Positions 1 through 5,153 of a stretch of DNA of 5,932 nucleotides are shown in pieces. Both the position numbers and the translations under genes were made by a program. The DNA is from an uncultured Planctomycetaceae bacterium. GTDB lineage: Bacteria; Planctomycetota; Planctomycetia; Pirellulales; Pirellulaceae. The notes under the pieces were generated by a model that saw only the letters and a list, made by a program, of their open reading frames with translations, did not search any database and was not told where the DNA came from. Position 1 is the first letter of the stretch. Each line of letters begins with the position of its first letter. Location: NCBI GenBank assembly GCA_903927685.1, contig CAIYOB010000694.1, forward strand, positions 1-5,932, read 5' to 3'.

Positions 1-44
1 AGCTTCCAGCTTGCGATGCCATTACCTCCCGCAAGCTGGAAGCT
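1..44. repeat. Perfect 14-bp inverted repeat (hairpin), probable dispersed intergenic element
   Basis: The left arm AGCTTCCAGCTTGC (1-14) is the exact reverse complement of the right arm GCAAGCTGGAAGCT (31-44), with a 16-nt loop (15-30). Each arm also contains a smaller repeat (AGCTT-CC-AGCTT), so the right arm can fold on itself (AAGCT at 33-37 with AGCTT at 41-45). The element sits at the window edge and may extend to the left. No T-tract follows the right arm, so it is not a classical rho-independent terminator on the plus strand, though it could stabilise or end a transcript arriving from the left. Its form resembles the palindromic elements scattered between genes in some planctomycete genomes; that comparison is from memory and unchecked. 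Confidence 0.7.
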
Positions 45-119
45 TACGCCACGGAAAGATCGGACAGTTATTTCTCGAACGGTGCTAACCCGTTTGCGAA
101 ACTCGCAATGGCAACCGAA

Positions 120-125
120 AAGGAG
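120..125 (+). promoter_or_regulatory. Shine-Dalgarno site deciding the hydrolase start
   Basis: AAGGAG lies 6 nt upstream of the ATG at 132. This favours 132 over the in-frame ATG at 108, which would put eight charged or polar residues ahead of the signal peptide and has no Shine-Dalgarno site of its own. Confidence 0.75.
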
Positions 126-131
126 CAACTT

Positions 132-1139
132 ATGAAACACGCCTTCGTCCTCCTGACCGCCCTCGTACTGGCCCCGCTGGCCGCACCGTCCGCCTTGGCC
201 CAGGTCGCTGCCAAGGCGAAACCGGCCCGCCCGGCAGCCAAGAAAGCCGCCAAGGTGCTTCCCGCAGCCCCGGCGCCCACGCTCGCCAACCTGCCTTACG
301 GTTCGCATGAACGGCACGTCCTCGATTTCTGGAGGGCCGAGTCGAGCACGCCCACGCCGCTGGTGTTCGTGATCCACGGCGGCGGCTGGGTCGGTGGCGA
401 GAAAGAACGCGTAAACCGGTTTGTGGATGTCGCGCAACTGCTCCAAGCGGGAATCTCGGTGGCGGCCATCAACTACCGGCTGATCAAGCACGCCGAGGCC
501 GAGGGCGTGAAGCCGCCGGTCAAGCTCCCGCTGCACGATGCGGCCCGGGCCTTGCAGTTCGCCCGCAGCCAAGCGGCCGAGTGGAACATCGACAAGCAAC
601 GGATCGGGGCCACCGGCGGCTCGGCGGGCGCCTGTTCGAGCCTGTGGCTGGCCTTTCACGACGACCTGGCCGATCCGCGAAGTGACGATCCAATCGCCCG
701 CGAGTCGACGCGGTTGTGGTGTGCCGCGGTCACGGGCGCGCAGACCACGCTCGATCCGCAGCAGATGAAGGAGTGGACGCCGAACAGCAAGTACGGCGGC
801 CACGCCTTCGGCCTGGGCGCGTTCCCGCAGTTCCTGGCCGGCCGCGAACAGATTCTGCCGTGGATCGCCGAGTATTCGCCGTACGCGCTGGTGACGGCCG
901 ACGATCCCCCGGTGTACCTGATCTACAACGGGCCGCCCGCGCTGGGCCAGGACCAGCCCGATCCGACCCATACCGCCAATTTCGGCGTCAAGTTGCAGGA
1001 GCGCTGCGCCGCCTCGGGGGTCGCCTGTGAACTGGTGTATCCTGGCGCCGCTGGCGTCAAGCACGAAACCCCGACGGCCTACCTGATCGCGACGATGCAG
1101 GGACCGCCGCCAGGAGCGCAAACGCAACCCGCACGCTGA
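132..1139 (+). CDS. Secreted alpha/beta-hydrolase, esterase/lipase type
   Basis: This is a 335-residue exported serine hydrolase of the alpha/beta-hydrolase fold, probably acting on ester bonds in the periplasm or outside the cell; the substrate is unknown. Residues 1-23 are a signal peptide (MKHAF start, hydrophobic core, ALA|Q cleavage site). An Ala/Lys/Pro-rich linker follows (about 25-50). The oxyanion-hole motif HGGGW is at 82-86 and the nucleophile elbow GGSAG at 162-166, with Ser164 as nucleophile. This pattern is typical of the hormone-sensitive-lipase/BD-FAE group of esterases. The acid is probably near Asp257/Asp258 (DDPPVYLIYNG). The catalytic His is either His280 (DPTHTANFG) or His311 (VKHETP); I cannot tell which from the sequence. 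The start at 132 is chosen from its Shine-Dalgarno site and signal peptide. The gene looks intact. The DUF6807 gene lies 219 bp downstream in the same direction. Confidence 0.88.
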   Translation: MKHAFVLLTALVLAPLAAPSALAQVAAKAKPARPAAKKAAKVLPAAPAPTLANLPYGSHERHVLDFWRAESSTPTPLVFVIHGGGWVGGEKERVNRFVDVAQLLQAGISVAAINYRLIKHAEAEGVKPPVKLPLHDAARALQFARSQAAEWNIDKQRIGATGGSAGACSSLWLAFHDDLADPRSDDPIARESTRLWCAAVTGAQTTLDPQQMKEWTPNSKYGGHAFGLGAFPQFLAGREQILPWIAEYSPYALVTADDPPVYLIYNGPPALGQDQPDPTHTANFGVKLQERCAASGVACELVYPGAAGVKHETPTAYLIATMQGPPPGAQTQPAR

Positions 1140-1197
1140 AGCACGCCATTGCTTGCGAGTTCGCTCCCGGTCCACTCGCCAGCTCCGGCTGCCGCAG

Positions 1198-1236
1198 TTC
1201 CAGCACGCATTTTCCAGCACCCGCATTTTCCAGCAC
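1198..1236. repeat. Short direct repeat, TTCCAGCAC x3
   Basis: TTCCAGCAC occurs at 1198-1206, 1212-1220 and 1228-1236. The last two copies lie in a longer exact unit, GCATTTTCCAGCAC (1207-1220 and 1223-1236), separated by CC. The spacings are 14 and 16 bp. It lies in the gap between the hydrolase and DUF6807 genes. It may be simple slippage-derived sequence or a multi-copy binding site; nothing in the sequence decides between these. Confidence 0.6.
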
Positions 1237-1242
1237 CCCAGA

Positions 1243-1270
1243 TTCACTCGCCTGCAGAAAAGGCTACAAT
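1243..1270 (+). promoter_or_regulatory. Weak sigma70-type promoter candidate for the DUF6807 gene
   Basis: A good -10 element, TACAAT, is at 1265-1270 (5 of 6 bases of TATAAT). The best -35 candidate at a usable distance is TTCACT at 1243-1248, 16 bp away, matching TTGACA at 4 of 6. It would start a transcript near 1277 and give a leader of about 80 nt before the ATG at 1359. The call rests mainly on the -10 box. Confidence 0.35.
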
Positions 1271-1358
1271 CGTCTCTCCGCGGCTCCAATCCACGTGCGT
1301 TGTCGTCCAGACATACGCTCCCCCGATCGGCCCACCCGTGCAATCCGACGAGTCCTCG

Positions 1359-2285
1359 ATGCTGCCCACCTCACTGCTTCGCGTCCGCGTGGTCACTCTG
1401 ACTGCCCTGTTCTGCACAAGTTGGCTGGACAGGTCCCCGGCGACAGCCGCCGAGGGGTTCCAGCTGCACGACGTCCCCGGCGTGTCGCTGGAAATCCGCT
1501 TGGATGGCAAGGCGGTGGCACGGTACGAGTACACCTACGCGGCGGACCGGCTGCACGACACGTACAAGCCGTTCCTGCACGTGCTGGACGCGGACGGCAA
1601 GCAGCCGATCACCAAGGGGCCCGGCGGATTCTACACGCACCATCGCGGGATCTTCGTCGGCTGGACCCGGCTGACCGTCGGCGGCAAATCGTATGACCTG
1701 TGGGGCATGGGCGGCGGCGTGCAGATCCACCAGAAGTTCCTGGACCAGCAGGCCGGGGCCAAACAGGCTTCGTTCACGGCCCAAGTGCGGTGGACCAGCA
1801 AGAGCGGCGAGCCGCTGCTGGAAGAACAGCGGACGCATGTCTTTCACCGCCGGCCGACCCCGACGTTGGTGCTGGTGGACGTGGCCTCGACGCTCAAGGC
1901 GGTCGCCGGCGAGACGCTGCTGAACGGCGATCCGGAACACGCGGGCGTCCAATACCGACCGGCGAACGAATTGGACAAGTCGAAGACCAGGTACGTGTTC
2001 CCGCAGGAAGGAAACGACCCGCGGAAGGACAAGGACCTGCCGTGGGTGGCCGTAACTTACGCGCTGGGCGACAAGTCCTACACGGTTCAACAGATGAATC
2101 ACCCCAGCAACCCGAAAAACACGCTCTGGTCCGCGTACCGTGACTACGGCCGTTTCGGCGCGTTTGTCAAGCCGGAGATCAAGAACGGCCAGTCGCTGAC
2201 GCTGCGTTACCGGTTCTGGGCGCTGGCCGGCGCCGCCCCGGCACGGGAGACGCTGCAGCGGCAGTGGGACGAGTTCGCCCGGTAG
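1359..2285 (+). CDS. Secreted DUF6807 (PmoA-like) family protein
   Basis: This is a 308-residue exported protein that I assign to the DUF6807 family (Pfam PF14100, formerly named 'methane oxygenase PmoA'). The old name is misleading: nothing here resembles the membrane-bound methane monooxygenase subunit. The family's biochemical role is not established; its members are common in planctomycetes and similar polysaccharide degraders. Residues 1 to about 31 form a signal peptide (Arg8 and Arg10, hydrophobic core 11-22, cleavage near ATAA|EG). Recognisable motifs in the mature part are HHRGIFVGW (His94, His95, Arg96), EHAGVQYRP (His194, Gln198, Arg200) and NHPSNP (247-252). The clustered His residues suggest a metal or sugar site, which is inference. 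The ATG at 1359 is chosen because the signal peptide follows directly, although no good Shine-Dalgarno site precedes it. The frame stays open upstream to a TTG at 1149 and includes a GTG at 1338, but that extension is His/Pro-rich and unlike a leader. It converges with the minus-strand gene, 82 bp away. Confidence 0.85.
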   Translation: MLPTSLLRVRVVTLTALFCTSWLDRSPATAAEGFQLHDVPGVSLEIRLDGKAVARYEYTYAADRLHDTYKPFLHVLDADGKQPITKGPGGFYTHHRGIFVGWTRLTVGGKSYDLWGMGGGVQIHQKFLDQQAGAKQASFTAQVRWTSKSGEPLLEEQRTHVFHRRPTPTLVLVDVASTLKAVAGETLLNGDPEHAGVQYRPANELDKSKTRYVFPQEGNDPRKDKDLPWVAVTYALGDKSYTVQQMNHPSNPKNTLWSAYRDYGRFGAFVKPEIKNGQSLTLRYRFWALAGAAPARETLQRQWDEFAR

Positions 2286-2367
2286 CACAGCGAATCGGGC
2301 AGGCTGGCAAGGCCCGCCAAATAGGTTCCCCGTTTCCTTTTGCCCCTCATCCCATTTCGGTTCACCC
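2286..2367. other. Convergent intergenic gap, no clear terminator
   Basis: This 82-bp gap lies between two convergent genes, where a bidirectional terminator would be expected. I see only weak GGGC/GCCC pairing and pyrimidine-rich sequence (about 2328-2366), with no strong hairpin plus T-tract in either direction. Termination may be rho-dependent or may read into the neighbour. Confidence 0.4.
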
Positions 2368-3357
2368 TCACGGGATGGCCACGCCAAATTCCGCAGCCAT
2401 CCGCTCGACCAGCGGCTGGTGTCGTTCGGGGCAGGCCCAACGCCACTCGGCCAAGACTTGCTCAAAGGTGAGCTTCTTGTCCTGCAGGTCGGATCGCCGC
2501 CGTCCGAGAAAGGTGACCGCTTCCCAGTTGTCCGGGTCTCGCTCGAAGATCGGCAACAGGGCCAAGGCGATCGTCTCGTAAGCGGGCCGCAGGTCCGCGG
2601 CCCCTCGCGTCCGGAGCGAGTCGCGCTGCTCGGCATACCACGCCGCCAGCGTCCGGCCTGCCGGCAGCTGGTGTTGGGCCGCCAGGGCGTCGGAGTATTC
2701 CTGCAGATGCGGCGCGAACCCGGTCCAGCCTTCGCCGGGAAGCGGCGGAGCGGACTGCCACGTCACGGCCAACGACCGCAGCACGTAGTGCGAAGCCAGG
2801 TGGGCAAGCGACTCGTAAAAGAACAACGCCTCATCCGGCCCCTGAGTCTGCGCGTTCTGGATCACGTGGCACAATTCGTGGGAGTACTGGAAGATGTACT
2901 GGGCCCAGAAGGCTCCCTTGGACGACAGCCGCATGACGATCGTGCTCGGGTCTTCCCGGCTGCGCTCGTAGAAGACCAGCGGGCCCGTGGCATGGTATTC
3001 CACCGCCAAGGGCGGGAACGTATGATCCGGCGGCACATGCCGCAGCACTGGATCGGAGGCCGTCTGGAGGACCTTCATTACCGTGAAGGGAAAGGCGTCA
3101 GGAAAGTTCGGCCGGACCAGGATTTTGAGGTGGCCTGCCGTGATCCAATGTTCGACCGGTTTCCCGTCGGCGTTCGGCGCTTTCAACGTCGCGACCGATT
3201 CTCGCCACGCGGCGGCCGCCTGTTTCAATTCGGCAGCGGCCTCGCGCAGTTCGGCCGCCGCCTGTTTCAACTCCGCTGCGGTTTCGTCCGCGCCGGACAG
3301 TAAACCGGGCCAAGCTCCGAACACGCTGAGGAACAACAATCCGATGGTGCGAAACAT
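2368..3357 (-). CDS. Secreted putative zinc metallopeptidase (HExxH...E) with N-terminal heptad repeats
   Basis: I do not recognise a named family for this 329-residue protein. Residues 1-23 look like a signal peptide (SGA|DE cleavage). Residues 27-53 are four heptads (AAELKQA, AAELREA, AAELKQA, AAAWRES), a short predicted coiled coil. Further in, HELCH at 160-164 fits the zinc-binding HExxH motif, and Glu182 in YESLAHLAS follows 17 residues later, in the right place for the third zinc ligand of a gluzincin. A run of beta-like sequence before it (VFYER, IVMRLSS) also fits that fold. The C-terminal half (about 190-329) is probably helical. The likely role is a periplasmic or extracellular peptidase, or a non-proteolytic relative; activity is inferred from the motif only. 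An in-frame TAA six bases before the ATG fixes the start, and no Shine-Dalgarno site is present. It is transcribed against its left neighbour and divergently from the adaptor gene. Confidence 0.75.
   Translation of the reverse strand: MFRTIGLLFLSVFGAWPGLLSGADETAAELKQAAAELREAAAELKQAAAAWRESVATLKAPNADGKPVEHWITAGHLKILVRPNFPDAFPFTVMKVLQTASDPVLRHVPPDHTFPPLAVEYHATGPLVFYERSREDPSTIVMRLSSKGAFWAQYIFQYSHELCHVIQNAQTQGPDEALFFYESLAHLASHYVLRSLAVTWQSAPPLPGEGWTGFAPHLQEYSDALAAQHQLPAGRTLAAWYAEQRDSLRTRGAADLRPAYETIALALLPIFERDPDNWEAVTFLGRRRSDLQDKKLTFEQVLAEWRWACPERHQPLVERMAAEFGVAIP
3199..3279 (-). repeat. Coding heptad repeat, DNA period 42 bp
   Basis: This stretch encodes the four heptads at residues 27-53 of the metallopeptidase-like protein. 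The DNA itself repeats: CCTGTTTCAA (plus-strand reading) occurs at 3219-3228 and again at 3261-3270, exactly 42 bp or two heptads apart, in similar flanks. This suggests growth by duplication of a two-heptad unit, so heptad number may vary between relatives. Confidence 0.65.
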
Positions 3358-3367
3358 GTGTTACGGT

Positions 3368-3396
3368 ATGCTAACCCCTCCACCCGCTGGCGCCAA
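3368..3396 (-). promoter_or_regulatory. Candidate promoter for the metallopeptidase-like gene, possibly leaderless
   Basis: On the minus strand, TTGGCG (plus 3391-3396) and TAGCAT (plus 3368-3373) are separated by exactly 17 bp, each matching 4 of 6 consensus bases. A transcript would start about 3-4 nt before the ATG at 3357, giving an almost leaderless mRNA. This fits the absence of a Shine-Dalgarno site for that gene. Confidence 0.4.
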
Positions 3397-3433
3397 AGCC
3401 CCGGAAACCCCCATGCCTCCAGGTTGAACTTCA

Positions 3434-3462
3434 TTGACTCCGCTTCCGGCTCGAATTCTAAT
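3434..3462 (+). promoter_or_regulatory. Sigma70-type promoter for the adaptor-toroid operon
   Basis: TTGACT at 3434-3439 (5 of 6 to TTGACA) and TCTAAT at 3457-3462 (5 of 6 to TATAAT) are separated by the optimal 17 bp. An overlapping TAATAT (3459-3464) would give a 19-bp spacer. The expected start is near 3469, leaving a leader of about 120 nt before the ATG at 3588. This is the best promoter match in the window. Within the leader, GCGGCC (3471-3476) can pair with GGCCGC (3503-3508), but the stem is short and I do not call a riboswitch. Confidence 0.6.
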
Positions 3463-3572
3463 ATCTCCGTGCGGCCTGCGGCAGTCCCTACGCGCTGGCG
3501 CTGGCCGCGTTCGGCCCCTGACGCAAACGCCCCCTAAGGTCTTGCTTTTTGTCTGACGCGGCTCTGCTGCCC

Positions 3573-3579
3573 TGAGGAG
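3573..3579 (+). promoter_or_regulatory. Shine-Dalgarno site deciding the adaptor start
   Basis: TGAGGAG lies 8 nt upstream of the ATG at 3588. The in-frame GTG at 3579 overlaps this site and adds only three residues, so 3588 is the better start. Confidence 0.75.
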
Positions 3580-3587
3580 TGATCACG

Positions 3588-5150
3588 ATGAATGCCCGTC
3601 GATCGTTGTTGTCTTTCTGTCTGACCATCCTGGTTGGGCTTCCTGCCGCCGGGGCGGAACCGGCCAAACAGCCCAAGCCAGACACGGGACCGGCCAAGGC
3701 TGCCCCCGACAAGGCGGCTGCCGAGAAACCCGACTCGGCCAAGCCTGCGGCGGCGCCCGCCCCCGCCGAGACTCCCGCGACGCACACCGTCCAGCGCAAG
3801 CCCTTGAAGATCACCGTGGATCTGGACGGGGTGTTCGAAGCCCAAGCGGCGGGCGAAATTGTCCTGAAGTTCGACGAGTACATGCCGGCGCCCGCGTTGA
3901 CGGTGGTCAGCGCAGCCAAGCACGGCGCTCGCGTCAAGAAAGGCGATGTCGTGTTGACGCTCGACCCGGAGAAACTGGACAAGCAGATCGCCGACCTGCG
4001 GAGCGATTTGAAGCTGGCGGAACTTGGGCTCAAGCAAGCCGGGGACAGCCTGGCCGTGCTGGAAAAGACGACGCCGATCGACTTGGCGGCGAATGAACGG
4101 GCGGCCAAGAGCAATGAAGAGGATCGGAAGTACTACTTTGACGTCCAGCGCCCCTTCGAATTGAAATCGGCCGAGTTCAACCTCCAGCGGGCTCAGAACT
4201 ACGTCGAATACAACGCCGAAGAACTGCGGCAGTTGGAGAAGATGTACGAAGCCGACGAAGTGACCGAGGAGACCGAAGCCATCGTCCTGAAGCGGGCTCG
4301 CGACCAGCTGGAATCGGCCAAAATGTCCCTCGAATCCAGCCGGATCAGCCGGGACTACGAGATGGAATTCGGGATCCCGCGCGGAGATGAACGGATCAAG
4401 GAATTCAGCGCTCGCAGTCAACTCGAGACGCAGCGCGCCCGGATCGCGTTGCCCGAGGCGCTCCAACGGCAGCAGATCGAAGTCGAGAAACTGCGGATCC
4501 AGACCGCCCGCTCCGCCGAACGGTTGAAGAAGTTGGAAAGCGATCGCGAGCGAATGACCGTCCGCGCGCCCCTGGAGGGAATCGTCTATTACGGCAAGGT
4601 GACGCGCGGCAAGACGGCCGACGTCCAGTCGCTGGTCGATTCGCTTCGCCCCGACGGGCAGGTGCAGATGAACCAGGTCGTGATGACCGTCGTCCAGCCC
4701 CAGGGCATGACGATCCGGGCCGGCGTGCCCGAGGATCAACTGCATCACCTGCGTCCCGGTCTGTCTGGCAGCGCCACACCCAACGGGTTTCCCGCGACGA
4801 AGTTGCCTGCGGTACTCAGCCAGTGGAGCGCCGTCCCCATCGCCCCGGGCAGCTTTGACGCGACGCTCAAAGTGAACGTGGGCAAGGACCAACCCGTCGT
4901 CGTGCCCGGCATGGCGTGCAAAGTGAAACTGACCGCCTATGCCAAGAAGAACGCCTTGGTTGTGCCAGCCAGCGTGGTGCTGACCGACGACTTTGACGAT
5001 CAGCGGTACGTGTACCTGGTCGGCAAGGACGGCAAGGCCGCCAAGCGGAACGTCGTCCTGGGCCAGAAGACCGACAAGCTGCTGGAAATCGTCGAGGGAC
5101 TGGCCGAAGGCGACAAGGTCCTGCTCGAGGCGCCGAAGGACGCCAAGTGA
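3588..5150 (+). CDS. HlyD/MFP-type periplasmic adaptor (membrane fusion protein)
   Basis: This 520-residue protein has the architecture of the periplasmic adaptors that couple an inner-membrane ABC or RND pump to later steps of export. Residues 1-23 are a signal peptide (AGA|E). Residues 24-65 are a low-complexity Ala/Pro/Lys linker. The first half of the barrel-sandwich (lipoyl-like) domain is about 68-126, ending in VKKGDVVLTLD with Gly119-Asp120. A long alpha-helical hairpin spans about 127-322, rich in Glu, Lys, Arg and Gln. The second lipoyl half starts at RAPLEGIVYYGKV (326 on). A beta-barrel follows (about 365-450), then a membrane-proximal domain beginning NALVVPASVV (455 on) and ending GLAEGDKVLLEAP. 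The hairpin of nearly 200 residues is long compared with typical RND adaptors. No lipobox cysteine is seen, so it is probably soluble in the periplasm. No transporter or outer-membrane partner is in the window. It has its own promoter, and the toroid gene starts 3 bp after its stop. Confidence 0.88.
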   Translation: MNARRSLLSFCLTILVGLPAAGAEPAKQPKPDTGPAKAAPDKAAAEKPDSAKPAAAPAPAETPATHTVQRKPLKITVDLDGVFEAQAAGEIVLKFDEYMPAPALTVVSAAKHGARVKKGDVVLTLDPEKLDKQIADLRSDLKLAELGLKQAGDSLAVLEKTTPIDLAANERAAKSNEEDRKYYFDVQRPFELKSAEFNLQRAQNYVEYNAEELRQLEKMYEADEVTEETEAIVLKRARDQLESAKMSLESSRISRDYEMEFGIPRGDERIKEFSARSQLETQRARIALPEALQRQQIEVEKLRIQTARSAERLKKLESDRERMTVRAPLEGIVYYGKVTRGKTADVQSLVDSLRPDGQVQMNQVVMTVVQPQGMTIRAGVPEDQLHHLRPGLSGSATPNGFPATKLPAVLSQWSAVPIAPGSFDATLKVNVGKDQPVVVPGMACKVKLTAYAKKNALVVPASVVLTDDFDDQRYVYLVGKDGKAAKRNVVLGQKTDKLLEIVEGLAEGDKVLLEAPKDAK

Positions 5151-5153
5151 CCT

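Noticed and set aside
61..89. Possible promoter for the hydrolase gene (CGGACA, 17 bp, GCTAAC)
   Set aside because: Only 4 of 6 and 3 of 6 consensus matches, and nothing else supports it.
1139..1154. Small stem AAGCA-CGCCAT-TGCTT after the hydrolase stop
   Set aside because: A 5-bp stem with no T-tract is too weak to call a terminator.
1149..1358. A 70-codon in-frame extension upstream of the DUF6807 start (TTG at 1149 or GTG at 1338)
   Set aside because: The extension is His/Pro-rich, covers the repeat and promoter candidate, and would bury the signal peptide that begins at 1359.
1413..1415. Cysteine 19 in the DUF6807 signal peptide as a lipoprotein lipidation site
   Set aside because: The residue before it is Phe (ALFC), which does not fit a lipobox.
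1371..2636. A 421-codon open frame on the minus strand across the DUF6807 gene and the end of the metallopeptidase gene
   Set aside because: It overlaps two convincing genes, has an Arg/Pro/Gly-rich translation, and shows no domain or plausible start.
2419..3303. A 294-codon plus-strand open frame opposite the metallopeptidase-like gene
   Set aside because: Low-complexity Arg/Gln/Gly-rich translation. The minus strand has the signal peptide, heptads and HExxH motif.
3550..3555. Run of T residues in the adaptor leader as a terminator or attenuator
   Set aside because: No stable stem directly precedes it.
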